Assembly: GCA_021776615.1 (NCBI GenBank)
Contig: JAJFFO010000013.1
Span: 62,001 to 126,000, forward strand
DNA length: 64,000 nt
Source: Robiginitomaculum sp.
GTDB taxonomy: Bacteria; Pseudomonadota; Alphaproteobacteria; Caulobacterales; Maricaulaceae
Direction: 5' to 3'
In this document: one piece after another, positions 1 through 9,323 of the stretch
Layout of the letters: each line of letters starts with the position of its first letter
How positions within the stretch are numbered: the stretch's first letter is position 1
The notes under the pieces: model-generated
Told to the model about the DNA's origin: nothing
The model's database searches: none
Seen by the model: only the letters and a program-made list of their open reading frames with translations
Program-made: the position numbers and the translations under genes

Positions 1-781
1 CCGCCATATTAACCGGATTAATCGCGCGACTGACTTCCGCCACCACCGGCCCTGGCAACGGATATGGCGCTAAAACTTTACGTAATAAATCAATGACATA
101 CTTGCCTGCCAACACCGCCCCCACCCGCGCACCTGCCAAACCATAGGCCTTGGACAAAGTGCGTAGCACCACCAGATTTGGTGTGTCACCTAAATCAGCA
201 CTAAGGCTTGGCGCGTCAGCAAATTCTACATAGGCCTCATCGATGACCACGAGCTGGTCTGCGCTTGCATTGGCAATACGCAACACATCCTCGCGGGCAA
301 TCAATTTGCCGGTGGGGTTATTGGGGCTACACAGAAAAACCAACTTGACGGGATTGGCTTTTATCGCGGCGATAACCGCGTCGGTTTGGATATCAAACCC
401 GTCACCCAAAGGTTCCGCAATTATGGCGGCCCCCTGAATCCTGGCCGCGACTTCATAAAGGCTGAAAGTCGGCGGGGTAATCAGCGCCGCATCAATACCG
501 GGTCGACAGGTCGCACGAAACAACAAATCAATGCCCTCATCGGCCCCGCGGGTTATCAATAACTGTTCCTCGGCCACGCCATACAGCGCCGCCATGCGCG
601 CCCTCAGCGCCGCCGGTTGTTGCGCCGGATAGCGATTCCATGGCCCCGAAACGGAGGGCGGCGCCCATGGATTTTCATTGGCATCAAGCAATATGGCATT
701 TTGCACCGCCCCGCCGCGCGCCGCGTAAGGCGTCAGTTTTGCGATTTCCGGCCGCGCAATTTTATCGATTAAACGGCTCAT
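1..781 (-). CDS. hisC: Histidinol-phosphate aminotransferase HisC, 3' part beyond window
   Basis: PLP-dependent transaminase of histidine synthesis (imidazole-acetol phosphate plus glutamate to histidinol phosphate), cytosolic. About 260 codons are visible, and the C-terminus lies outside the window. The protein begins MSRLIDKIARPEIAKLTPYA. It has the class I/II aminotransferase motif LCSPNNPTGK, and the PLP lysine lies in LRTLSKAYGLAGAR. The ATG overlaps the hisD TGA by 4 nt (ATGA), so the two are translationally coupled. It is the last visible gene of the yerC-hisG-hisD-hisC operon. Confidence 0.94.
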   Translation of the reverse strand, partial: MSRLIDKIARPEIAKLTPYAARGGAVQNAILLDANENPWAPPSVSGPWNRYPAQQPAALRARMAALYGVAEEQLLITRGADEGIDLLFRATCRPGIDAALITPPTFSLYEVAARIQGAAIIAEPLGDGFDIQTDAVIAAIKANPVKLVFLCSPNNPTGKLIAREDVLRIANASADQLVVIDEAYVEFADAPSLSADLGDTPNLVVLRTLSKAYGLAGARVGAVLAGKYVIDLLRKVLAPYPLPGPVVAEVSRAINPVNMA

Positions 782-2073
782 TTTTTGCCGCTGGTACGAA
801 GACTGATGGCGCGGGCATGGGCTTCTAACCCTTCCAGCCGCGCCAATATTTCCACTTCCGGACCGATGGAACGAAGCGCTGACGCTGATGCCGACTGCAC
901 GCTCACGAATTTGACAAAGCTCTCAACCCCAAGCCCGCTAAAGCTTCGCGCGGCCCCTGCCGTCGGCAGAACATGATTAGTGCCACTGGCATAATCTCCC
1001 AAAGCTTCGGGCGTATAAGCACCAACAAAGACCGAGCCAGCATTGCGAATTTGCGGCACCAATTCTTCTGCCTGCGCGATTTGCATAATCAAATGCTCCG
1101 GCGCATGGCGATTAGCCAATTGCACCATTTGTTCGCGCGATTGCACGACAATCAGCTGCGCATTTTTCAAGGCTTTATTGGCAATCTCCGCGCGCGGGAG
1201 GTCTTCCGCCTGCGCCAATACCGCCGCATACACGGCACGGACCATTTGCTTGCTCAAAGTGAGCATAATTACTTGCGCCTGCGGATCGTGCTCTGCCTGA
1301 GAGAGAAGATCAGCGGCGACCCAGACCGGATTGGCCTCATCATCCGCCAATACCATGACCTCGCTTGGACCGGCAGGAAGATCTATGCCCGGACCATCCT
1401 CTAATTGCGTAACTTGCGCCTTGGCTTCCACCACCCATTGATTGCCAGGCCCAAAAAGCTTGTCTGCCTTGGGCACGCTCTTTGTCCCAAAAGCAAAGGC
1501 GGCAATGGCCTGCGCGCCGCCCATACAAAACACTTCGTCAACGCCGCACAATTTCGCCGCCGCCAAGGTTACTGGCGCTATTTTGCCATCCTCCCCGGGC
1601 GGGCTGGCAACAGCAATACGCGGCACAGCGGCCAGCATGGCTGGAATCGCAGCCATCAGCAGGGATGAAAACAAGGGTGCCGACCCGCCCGGCACATAGA
1701 TACCAACGCAATCAATAGGGCGCACCAAACGCTGGCAAATCAGGCCTGGCTCAATTTCGACCTCAAAATCCTGCGGTAATTCATACCCATGGAATTTTTC
1801 GATATTCTCATAAGCACGGCACATGGCGTCTTTCATCCGCGGTTCCAATCGTCGCCATGCCCCATTGATCTCGCTCGCATCCACCGCGAGCTTTTTGACA
1901 TCAACCCCATCAAATTGGCGGGTATACTCAAGAATGGCGGCATCGCCCTTGGCCTTAACCGTATCAATAATGTCGCGCACCTTGGTTTGCACCAAGTTCG
2001 TTAGTCGGGCCGGGCGTCGCAGCGCGTCTGCCTGGGCAGTAGTACTTAACTCTTTCCAAAACAAGATTTGCAT
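778..2073 (-). CDS. hisD: Histidinol dehydrogenase HisD
   Basis: NAD-dependent, zinc-containing enzyme that oxidises L-histidinol to L-histidine in two steps. The 431 aa product is full length for the family. It contains GPGNQWVVEAKAQV, the QAEHDPQAQ segment and the RHAPEHL segment expected near zinc and substrate. I chose the start at MQILFWKEL because an upstream in-frame ATG would add about 32 residues lying inside hisG. The chosen ATG sits 2 nt after the hisG stop. Its stop overlaps the hisC start. Confidence 0.95.
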   Translation of the reverse strand: MQILFWKELSTTAQADALRRPARLTNLVQTKVRDIIDTVKAKGDAAILEYTRQFDGVDVKKLAVDASEINGAWRRLEPRMKDAMCRAYENIEKFHGYELPQDFEVEIEPGLICQRLVRPIDCVGIYVPGGSAPLFSSLLMAAIPAMLAAVPRIAVASPPGEDGKIAPVTLAAAKLCGVDEVFCMGGAQAIAAFAFGTKSVPKADKLFGPGNQWVVEAKAQVTQLEDGPGIDLPAGPSEVMVLADDEANPVWVAADLLSQAEHDPQAQVIMLTLSKQMVRAVYAAVLAQAEDLPRAEIANKALKNAQLIVVQSREQMVQLANRHAPEHLIMQIAQAEELVPQIRNAGSVFVGAYTPEALGDYASGTNHVLPTAGAARSFSGLGVESFVKFVSVQSASASALRSIGPEVEILARLEGLEAHARAISLRTSGKK

Positions 2074-2075
2074 AA

Positions 2076-2960
2076 TCAGCCCATCATTTTCTCGATCGGT
2101 AACACCAGGATAGCGTGCGCACCGCGTGCTTCCAATTGTTCCAACGTATCCCAAAAAATGGTTTCGCGGCACACGGCATGAACCGCCATTTGGTCATCCC
2201 GACCCGCCAATGGCATGATCGTCGGCGCATCAGCGCCGGGAAGCAAAGCGGTGATCTCCGCCAATGCCGATTTGGGCGCATTCAGCATGATATATTTGGT
2301 GGCCCGGCTGGCAATTACCCCGTCAATGCGGCGCAGAAGCCGCGCCAATAGGGCTTCTTTTTCTTCGCTCCAAAGTGCGCTGGCACGCACCAGATGCGCC
2401 TCACTTTCCATTACCGTTGCAAACGCGCCAAGGCCATTGGCCGCCAAAGTCGCGCCGGACGAAACCAGATCACAGATGGCGTCTGATAACCCCAGAGCCG
2501 GGGCGATTTCCACCGCGCCCTTTAGGGGTACGCATTCTGCCTCAATACCATTATCGCGCAAAAATGCGCCCAGAATACCGGGGTATGAGGTCGCAATTTT
2601 AACACCCTGCAAATCCGGCAGGCTGTTAATAGTGCCCGTGTTGGGGGCGGCCAATTTCAACATACACCGGGAAAACCCAAGCGCGCGCACAGATTGCAAA
2701 TCTACCGGCTCATGGGCCAACAACGCCTCTTCACGCAGCACATTTTCCCCGGCAATACCAAGGTCACACACGCCCTTGGCGACCAAAGACGGTATGTCAT
2801 CATCGCGCACAAAAAGCAGTTCAATCGGCAAACCCTTGGCCCGACAAGTCAAGGCACCCGGATTTCGAAACACGCTTAAACCTGCTTGTTCAAGCAGGCG
2901 CAGGCTGCCGTCAGCCAGACGACCCTTTTTTTGGATCGCAATGCGCAAAAACTCACTCAT
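2076..2960 (-). CDS. hisG: ATP phosphoribosyltransferase HisG, long form
   Basis: Catalyses the first committed step of histidine synthesis (ATP plus PRPP to phosphoribosyl-ATP). At 294 aa it matches the long form, which carries its own C-terminal regulatory domain, so a HisZ partner is not needed; none is visible here. It begins MSEFLRIAIQKKGRLADGSL and contains the type II substrate-binding-like fold segments FVRDDDIPSLVAKGVCDLGI and CDLVSSGATLAANGL. The gap to yerC is only 3 nt, so both probably share a transcript and allosteric and transcriptional control can act together. Confidence 0.95.
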   Translation of the reverse strand: MSEFLRIAIQKKGRLADGSLRLLEQAGLSVFRNPGALTCRAKGLPIELLFVRDDDIPSLVAKGVCDLGIAGENVLREEALLAHEPVDLQSVRALGFSRCMLKLAAPNTGTINSLPDLQGVKIATSYPGILGAFLRDNGIEAECVPLKGAVEIAPALGLSDAICDLVSSGATLAANGLGAFATVMESEAHLVRASALWSEEKEALLARLLRRIDGVIASRATKYIMLNAPKSALAEITALLPGADAPTIMPLAGRDDQMAVHAVCRETIFWDTLEQLEARGAHAILVLPIEKMMG

Positions 2961-2963
2961 CTC

Positions 2964-3311
2964 CTAACTCCGAACCCGCGCTAATGCCAATTGATATCCC
3001 TGATGTGGTTCCTCGTGTAAAAATCGCGCAACGCGGCCCACCGTGGTGGTGCTGGCCCCCGTCCTTTCGCTAATTTCGCGATAGGAGAGATCACCTACAT
3101 TTAACAATTGCGCCACCTGCCATCGCGCTGCCAGCGCCCGCAATTCCGCAGGCGTGCACAAATCGGTGAGAAAGCGTTCAAACTCGCTTTTCGATTTTAG
3201 CGTCGCCAACGCCTGCAACAGCTCCTTCTTTGGCGCACCATTGTGGAGCGCCGCCGCACCAGAAGCAGAAACGGAAGCAGGGGAAGAAAGCTTAGAACCT
3301 CGTGTGGTCAT
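2964..3311 (-). CDS. TrpR-family YerC/YecD-like regulator, probable histidine-operon repressor
   Basis: Small all-helical DNA-binding protein of the TrpR superfamily (115 aa). A helix-turn-helix is visible in LSYREISERTGASTTTVGRV, preceded by the conserved FERFLTDLCTPAELRALAAR segment. I chose the start at MTTRGSK, which has an AAGGTG ribosome site about 7 nt upstream. A longer in-frame start (to 3368) would read through the presumed operator. It is the first gene of the his operon, and YerC relatives beside his genes have been proposed as histidine repressors. That role here is inference. The palindrome at 3332-3349 is the natural candidate operator. Confidence 0.85.
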   Translation of the reverse strand: MTTRGSKLSSPASVSASGAAALHNGAPKKELLQALATLKSKSEFERFLTDLCTPAELRALAARWQVAQLLNVGDLSYREISERTGASTTTVGRVARFLHEEPHQGYQLALARVRS

Positions 3312-3331
3312 GATAAACACCTTGTCAATTT

Positions 3332-3349
3332 GTATTAACGTGCTAATAC
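3332..3349. promoter_or_regulatory. Candidate operator: inverted repeat GTATTA-N6-TAATAC
   Basis: Perfect 6-bp arms separated by 6 bp lie 20 bp upstream of the yerC start codon, in the divergent region between the his operon and the lysine gene. The 8-mer GTATTAAC of the left half recurs at 3381-3388. The right arm TAATAC could also serve as a -10 box for the plus-strand gene, with TTGTCA at 3322-3327 as -35. Autorepression by the YerC-like protein is inferred from position only. Confidence 0.5.
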
Positions 3350-3466
3350 GATGACCCGTCGATAGCAACAGCCCTTTACAGTATTAACACCACGTTTTAA
3401 GGGACGTCGCCTTGCCGGGCACGCATAATGACCGGTAATAGCGGCAATATGAGTCTGGAGTTCAAA

Positions 3467-6079
3467 ATGGCATCCCCAACACAATCACGGCCCTGGGTGG
3501 TGATGAAATTTGGCGGCACCAGTGTTTCCTCATTGGCGCGTTGGGAAACCATTGAACAAATTACCCGTGCCCGTCTTGCAAAGGGCGAACGACCGCTCAT
3601 CGTGCATTCCGCACTGTCGCAGGTTTCCAATTTGCTCGAAGCGGCAATTGAGGCCGCTTTGCATCAACGCAACAATGACCAAATGGGCGATGACCAATTG
3701 GGCGATATTTGCGCCCGCAATGAAGATTTGGGAAGTGCCTTGGGAGTAGATAGCGAAGCTTTGCTTGCGCCGTCTCTGGCCCGCTTGCGCCAATGGCTGG
3801 GCGGTATTGCCTTAGTCGGTGAGGCCAGCCCCCGCGTCCGGGCGCGCATTCTTGCCGAAGGTGAGATTATGGCCACGGCACTGGGCGCCGCGCGGTTACA
3901 AGCCCAAGGACTGGCGGTTTCGCTTTTTGATGCCCGAGAGGGCCTGATCTGCCCGGCCCCGGCCCATGGCAGCGCCGCCAAACAATATTTATCGGCCGTG
4001 TGCGATGACCAAGCGGACGAAGCATTGCAGCAAAACCTGTTGGCGCGCAGTGGCGATCTGGTACTGACCCAAGGCTTCATCGCCAGCAATGCGGCCAATG
4101 AAACCGTATTGCTGGGCCGCGGCGGATCAGACATATCGGCGGCCTTGTTTGCAGCAAAACTACAGGCCAAACGGCTGGAAATATGGACCGACGTGCCGGG
4201 CATGTTCAGCACCGATCCACGGGTCACACCATCGGCCCGGCTGTTGCGTGATTTAAGCTATGAGGAGGCCCATGAAATTGCCCTAATGGGTGCCAAAGTC
4301 ATGCACCCGCGCGCGCTTCCTCCAGCCCGCCGGGCAAGAATTCCGATCCATGTGAAATGCACCATGCAGCCCGAAGCCCAAGGCACGCGGATCAGCGATG
4401 GCCCAGCTGACAACAACCCGCGCGTTAAGGCGGTAACGGTCAAGCCGGGGCTGATTTTGGTTTCAATGACCTCCACAAGCATGTGGGGAGAAGCCGGGTT
4501 TTTGGCCAATGCCTTTGCCGCCTTTGCCAAGAACGACCTTTCCATTGATCTGGTATCCACTTCGCAGGCAAGCGTAACGGTTTCCTTGGATGTCGGGAAA
4601 AATCTCGACGAAGACGCTTTGAGCCAATTGCAAGAGGATTTGAAGCCGCTTTGCCATGTCACCATTTTGCGCAATTGCGCATCGGTTAGCCTGGTCGGGC
4701 GCGGCATTCGCACCATTTTGCACAAACTAACCCCGGCATTGGCCTTGTTTCGCGAACACCCGGTGCGTTTGGTCAGTCAGGCCGCCAATGATCTAAACTT
4801 CACCGTCGTCGTCGATGAGGATCAGGCGAACAAGCTCGCCCGCCGCCTGCATGATGAAATGATTGGCGTAGAGCCTGCTGACAAAGTGTTCGGCCTGCCA
4901 TGGGAAGAAACCAAAACGCCATTAGCCATCGGCACGAGAAGCACGCCATGGTGGGAACGCAAACAAAAAGCGCTATTAGCGATCAAACCCAAGCGCCAGC
5001 CTGCTTATGTCTATGATATGGAAACTGTGGCGGAACGGGCAGAGGCGTTGATGGCGTTTAAAAACCTTGATCAGGTTTTTTACGCCATGAAAGCCAATTG
5101 GCACCCGCGAATTTTACAAACATTAGTACAATTTGGCATGGGTATTGAATGCGTATCTCTGGCCGAGATTGAACACGTCTTTTCCCATGTGCCCGGTATT
5201 GATCCGCAGCGCCTTGTGTTCACGCCCAATTTTGCGCCGCGCCATGAATATGAAGCGGCCATTGACCACGGCGTGAGGTTGACCCTTGATAATATCCATC
5301 CCCTTGAACATTGGCCCGAACTGTTTGCCGACATTGAGTTGATTGTGCGCGTCGACCCGCAACGCGGGCGCGGCCATCACCGCCATGTACAAACCGCCGG
5401 GGCGCGCGCCAAATTTGGCGTACCTATGGCCGACTTAGAGGCATTGCGGCGGTTGGCAAAGGCGGCAGGGGCCCGCATTACCGGCCTGCACGCCCACGCA
5501 GGAAGCGGCATATTGGATCCCGGTCATTGGCGCGATGTTGGTGTTTTTCTGGCGGCGATCATTGCCGGTTTTCCGGACTTGAAAACACTCAATCTTGGCG
5601 GCGGCCTTGGCGTGCCGGACACTGCCGGGTCTGGCGGGCTTGATTTGGCCGCCATGGACCACAACTTGTCCCTGGTCCGCAAAGCCTGCCCGGGGCTGGA
5701 ACTTTGGTTGGAGCCGGGACGGTTTTTGGTAGCCGAAGCAGGCGTGTTATTGGCCAGCGTCACCCAGACCAAGATCAAGGGCAGCACCGCCTATGCTGGG
5801 TTGGAAACCGGCATGAACTCGCTCATCCGTCCGGCGCTTTATGGCTCCCACCACGACATTGTCAATCTTACGTGCCTAGGCGATGACGGCCCGGTTTCTC
5901 CGCTGTCCATTGTCGGGCCGATTTGCGAATCAGCGGATATTTTGGGCATTGATCGGCATTTGCCCCGCACACAGGAGGGCGATGTATTACTGATTGCCAA
6001 TGCCGGGGCCTACGGAGCGGTCATGGCTTCGCATTATAATATGCGCGCACCGGCGGGCGAGCTGGTTTTGGAGCGCTAA
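3467..6079 (+). CDS. Bifunctional aspartate kinase / diaminopimelate decarboxylase (LysC-LysA fusion)
   Basis: An 870 aa fusion holding the first and last enzymes of lysine synthesis. Residues about 10-290 are the aspartokinase catalytic domain (KFGGTSVSS with K14, then GRGGSDISA), and about 310-470 are two ACT regulatory domains. Residues about 490-870 are a fold-III PLP decarboxylase with the PLP lysine in YAMKANWHP (K542), HAGSG, and EPGRF (E749). I chose the ATG at 3467 because GGAG lies 6 nt upstream; two earlier in-frame ATGs lack this. Such fusions are established in Xanthomonadales. The lysine signal may be sensed by the ACT domains. The gene diverges from the his operon and converges on the exporter operon. 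Confidence 0.93.
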   Translation: MASPTQSRPWVVMKFGGTSVSSLARWETIEQITRARLAKGERPLIVHSALSQVSNLLEAAIEAALHQRNNDQMGDDQLGDICARNEDLGSALGVDSEALLAPSLARLRQWLGGIALVGEASPRVRARILAEGEIMATALGAARLQAQGLAVSLFDAREGLICPAPAHGSAAKQYLSAVCDDQADEALQQNLLARSGDLVLTQGFIASNAANETVLLGRGGSDISAALFAAKLQAKRLEIWTDVPGMFSTDPRVTPSARLLRDLSYEEAHEIALMGAKVMHPRALPPARRARIPIHVKCTMQPEAQGTRISDGPADNNPRVKAVTVKPGLILVSMTSTSMWGEAGFLANAFAAFAKNDLSIDLVSTSQASVTVSLDVGKNLDEDALSQLQEDLKPLCHVTILRNCASVSLVGRGIRTILHKLTPALALFREHPVRLVSQAANDLNFTVVVDEDQANKLARRLHDEMIGVEPADKVFGLPWEETKTPLAIGTRSTPWWERKQKALLAIKPKRQPAYVYDMETVAERAEALMAFKNLDQVFYAMKANWHPRILQTLVQFGMGIECVSLAEIEHVFSHVPGIDPQRLVFTPNFAPRHEYEAAIDHGVRLTLDNIHPLEHWPELFADIELIVRVDPQRGRGHHRHVQTAGARAKFGVPMADLEALRRLAKAAGARITGLHAHAGSGILDPGHWRDVGVFLAAIIAGFPDLKTLNLGGGLGVPDTAGSGGLDLAAMDHNLSLVRKACPGLELWLEPGRFLVAEAGVLLASVTQTKIKGSTAYAGLETGMNSLIRPALYGSHHDIVNLTCLGDDGPVSPLSIVGPICESADILGIDRHLPRTQEGDVLLIANAGAYGAVMASHYNMRAPAGELVLER

Positions 6080-6100
6080 CAAGCCCCAAACTATCGCGAC

Positions 6101-8425
6101 CTAACGACGCCGTCGCCAATACGCGAACCCGAAGCCCAACACCACAAAACTGATCGGCACCAACCAGATATTGATAATTTCCAATGCAATTTCAGCATTA
6201 CGGATTTCGCGGTGAAAGTTTTGCCGCACTCCACGCAAAGCTAAATTGGTGTCCACTTGCGCATCCGCTGGCAAGGCCAATTCAGCCTCGCGTAATGCCT
6301 GCTCGGCGGCGGTACGCATTCGCTCAATTCTGGCCAAGCGCCGCGCTGGCAAATGGCGTGCCCGCAAGGCCAGAAGCGCTTCCGCATCGGCCAGGCGGTC
6401 CAGCGCATTAAGGACAAAATCAGCATTATCCGCCTGTGTGCGCGGGCCAAAAACCGGATCATCCTGTACGTAAAATCCATCGCCCAACAGATCAGCATCA
6501 CCAATGATAATGATGCCCGCCCTTTGCACGGCCAGCCATTCGCGTTGTCCGGTCGCAGATACCGCCGCCATCAAGTCATTGGGATTGGGATCGGCAGCAA
6601 AATCCATCGCCGGAAAGAGTGCCGCCTCCGTGCTGGTGTGCACAAGACCTGCCCAATCAGTGCCGGGTGCAGGGCGCAAGGCCGCGGCGCTGGCGATAAT
6701 CAGGCCCCGCTGCAATTGCGCCATTATCGGCTCATCCGCGCTCAGCATATTTGGTGGCAATCCTATCCACGCCGGTTGACGAAGGTTTCGAATTTGCCCG
6801 TCAACATTGCGTTGCACCGGCATCGCGTTGACCCTGTCCAGCACGATTGCCTCGCCCGACCAATCAAGACCCAATGGTGCTAAAAAATCCGGCATGGTCG
6901 ATGCCATGCGTGCACCGGCCTTGGGAAAACCGTTAAGCGCTGGTCGTGCAGATGCTTCACTATAGGGGTCCAAAAACACCAAGGCGCGACCGCCGTTTTG
7001 CGTAAAGTTGAGCAGAGCATCTTGCTGCTCGGCACCAAAAGCTGGCGGATGCACCAGCATGACAATCCGCCCCGATAAATCAGCGATCGAGAAGTCTTCG
7101 GGCAGTATTTCAACACCATAACGCTCGGCGATTTGCCTAAAAACGTAATTTTCCTTGTGGCCGGTGACGAACCAATCCTTGCCCGCCATATCAATGCCGT
7201 CATAAAGCGCAATCGCCGGACGGGCCGCAGCACCTGGCCCCAAGACCCGCGCAATATCATATTCCAGCAAGCCCACACGGGCCGGATCAAAGCGGGCAAT
7301 ACTGGACCCGTTAGCGCTGGCCAAACCCATATAAAGTGGCAAGCCTTGATCGGTTGGCAAAGCCTCCATCCTTGCCGCCAGTGCCGCATCTTCGCGCGGA
7401 TTATCAACGCCGGGATCAATGAAGCTGAGGCTGATATTACCGCGCGAGTGGTCGGCAAAACTACGCAAACTCTCTTCGACCTGCGCGCCGAAATGACGAA
7501 TATCCGGATATTGCCGGGCCAAATTGCGCGAGAAATAAAAAACCCAATCCACAGTTTCATCTTGCGCGCCGACAATAGTACGCGCCGCCGGGCTTAGGGT
7601 GTAAGCCTGCCCGGCGGTCACATCCAATTTCACCGCGCGAAACGCGCCGCTGGCAAACGTCACATTCAGGGCCAAAACGCCAAACGCCGCCAGAGCAATG
7701 CGCCATAATGCGCCGGTTTTTGGTCGCCACAGCACGATCGCCACATAAACGCCAAAAGCGGTGAGCAATACAAAAAAAGCGACATCTTTGAAGCTGATAA
7801 TACCGCGCCAAAATGACACCATATGGACGGGCAAGGAAAAGTCGGCCAATACATCGCGTATCGGTGTTGGCAGGCCAGAAAACACCGGCATGGCCCCGAA
7901 GCTTAAAAGGCCCAATAGCAACAACCCGCCCAAAAAAGCCAACACCTGGTTTGAAGTGCGGGACGAGACGGCAAGAGCCAATGCACAACTGGCCGCGGCC
8001 AACAGCGCCGCGCCGAAATAGCCGCTGAGTGCAACGCCGTGATCAGGCGCCCCCAACCAACTGAGACAGGCCCAAAGGCTCATGGTCAGGGCCAGTCCCG
8101 TAAGGCAAATCAGCCAAAGCGTCAGCCATTTAGAAAGCACAATCGCCGATGACGGCACGGGCAAAGCGCGCAGTATTTCTGCCGTGCCCGCCCGGCGCTC
8201 GGCGCTTAAACTATCCATCGCCAAGGCGGGGACGAACACCACAAACACCCACGGAAAAAACACAAATAAGGCGCTAAGGTCCGCACGATTGGCGTCAAAA
8301 AACCTGCCTACATAGAAAGCCAGCGCATTAGTACTGCCCGCAAACAACGCCATGAACACAAATACGGCAGGGCGCGCTAACGCCAATTTCATGTCCTTGA
8401 TAAAAATTGCGCTAAACTCGCTCAT
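6101..8425 (-). CDS. ABC-2 type permease fused to GldG-like auxiliary domain
   Basis: A 774 aa inner-membrane protein. Residues about 15-245 carry six or so hydrophobic segments of an ABC-2/GldF-like permease. Residues about 250-740 form a periplasmic GldG-like (ABC_transp_aux) region with the features VDWVFYFSRNLARQYPD and LVHPPAFGAEQQDALLNF. A final transmembrane helix (about 747-769) ends in WRRRR. In Bacteroidetes GldF and GldG are separate; here they are one chain. The start codon lies 2 nt after the stop of the ATPase gene, so both subunits form one exporter. The substrate is unknown. Gliding should not be assumed: many non-gliding proteobacteria carry this pair. Confidence 0.85.
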   Translation of the reverse strand: MSEFSAIFIKDMKLALARPAVFVFMALFAGSTNALAFYVGRFFDANRADLSALFVFFPWVFVVFVPALAMDSLSAERRAGTAEILRALPVPSSAIVLSKWLTLWLICLTGLALTMSLWACLSWLGAPDHGVALSGYFGAALLAAASCALALAVSSRTSNQVLAFLGGLLLLGLLSFGAMPVFSGLPTPIRDVLADFSLPVHMVSFWRGIISFKDVAFFVLLTAFGVYVAIVLWRPKTGALWRIALAAFGVLALNVTFASGAFRAVKLDVTAGQAYTLSPAARTIVGAQDETVDWVFYFSRNLARQYPDIRHFGAQVEESLRSFADHSRGNISLSFIDPGVDNPREDAALAARMEALPTDQGLPLYMGLASANGSSIARFDPARVGLLEYDIARVLGPGAAARPAIALYDGIDMAGKDWFVTGHKENYVFRQIAERYGVEILPEDFSIADLSGRIVMLVHPPAFGAEQQDALLNFTQNGGRALVFLDPYSEASARPALNGFPKAGARMASTMPDFLAPLGLDWSGEAIVLDRVNAMPVQRNVDGQIRNLRQPAWIGLPPNMLSADEPIMAQLQRGLIIASAAALRPAPGTDWAGLVHTSTEAALFPAMDFAADPNPNDLMAAVSATGQREWLAVQRAGIIIIGDADLLGDGFYVQDDPVFGPRTQADNADFVLNALDRLADAEALLALRARHLPARRLARIERMRTAAEQALREAELALPADAQVDTNLALRGVRQNFHREIRNAEIALEIINIWLVPISFVVLGFGFAYWRRRR

Positions 8426-8427
8426 AG

Positions 8428-9150
8428 CTATGCGTGCGCCTCGTCGCTAGCGGATACTAGCGCCCGAAAGGCCCGTTCCAAACTCTTCTCACCAGTCTGT
8501 TTAAGCAAAACCTCCGGCGACGCGTCGGCACGGATTTCACCGCGCTCAAGCACAATCAATCGCGTGCAAAGGCGACTGGCATCGCGCAGCGAATGGGTAC
8601 TGATAATCACAAGCTTGTCCGTGCTTAAACTTCGCAACAGAGCTGCCGCCGCATGTTTCTGGACCGGATCGAAACCGTCAAATGGCTCATCAAGCAATAG
8701 CAATTGCGGGTCCGGCGCCAGCGCCATGCCGAGGGCGGTGCGGCGCTTATAACCCTTGGACAAGGTTTCCAGCATTTTGTCCGCGACCGTGCCAAGGTCG
8801 AGCTGGCGCAAAATTTCGTCAATTCTCTTGCGTCGCGCGGCCCGCTCAAACCCATGGGCCCCCAACACGAACGCCAATGCCTGGCGCGGCGTTAATTCCT
8901 CATAGAGTGGCGCTCCCTCGGGCAGATATCCCAGTGTTCTGATTTGGTTTGGGTAATCAATTTTTCCCTCAAGGCGAACCACACCGGCATTGGCAGGCAA
9001 ACTCCCGGCGAGCAAGCGCATCAACGTAGATTTTCCCGCCCCATTGCGACCAACGAGACCAATAATTTCCCCGCGCCGGGCCTCAAACGAGACATTCTCA
9101 AGCGCCATTTGGCCTGCATAAGATTTATTGAGGTTACTTATCTCCAACAT
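8428..9150 (-). CDS. ABC transporter ATP-binding protein (GldA-like)
   Basis: A 240 aa nucleotide-binding subunit that powers the permease encoded just downstream. Walker A is GLVGRNGAGKST, the signature region reads LSKGYKRRTALGMALA, Walker B is LLLLDEPFDGFDP, and the H-loop is IISTHSL. The signature LSKGYKRR is the variant common in ABC-2 exporters of the GldA/NatA kind. I chose the start at MLEISNLNKSYAG; an in-frame upstream ATG would add 19 residues of low quality. No strong ribosome site is visible. Confidence 0.9.
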   Translation of the reverse strand: MLEISNLNKSYAGQMALENVSFEARRGEIIGLVGRNGAGKSTLMRLLAGSLPANAGVVRLEGKIDYPNQIRTLGYLPEGAPLYEELTPRQALAFVLGAHGFERAARRKRIDEILRQLDLGTVADKMLETLSKGYKRRTALGMALAPDPQLLLLDEPFDGFDPVQKHAAAALLRSLSTDKLVIISTHSLRDASRLCTRLIVLERGEIRADASPEVLLKQTGEKSLERAFRALVSASDEAHA

Positions 9151-9235
9151 CGGCCCATGCTTTGCCGAATCGCCAGCGCAAGCAAGAGCAAGACCGCAAT
9201 TGCGCAAAATTATAACGAAGAATTATGGAGAATGG

Positions 9236-9323
9236 TGTCGGTTCAGTGCTGCCGCCATTCCCGGGGGGGCTGGGGGGGCTGTCTGGAAACCAGGGCCGGC
9301 GTACTCGCTGCGCCGAACCGACA
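9236..9323. other. Non-coding stretch with 9-bp inverted repeat and two G7 runs
   Basis: The interval 9151-9458 holds no convincing gene. Within it, TGTCGGTTC (9236-9244) is matched by its exact complement GAACCGACA (9315-9323), enclosing about 70 nt that include two runs of seven G. This could be a structured RNA or a promoter-distal leader of the DUF2794 gene. No known RNA family was recognised. Confidence 0.35.
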
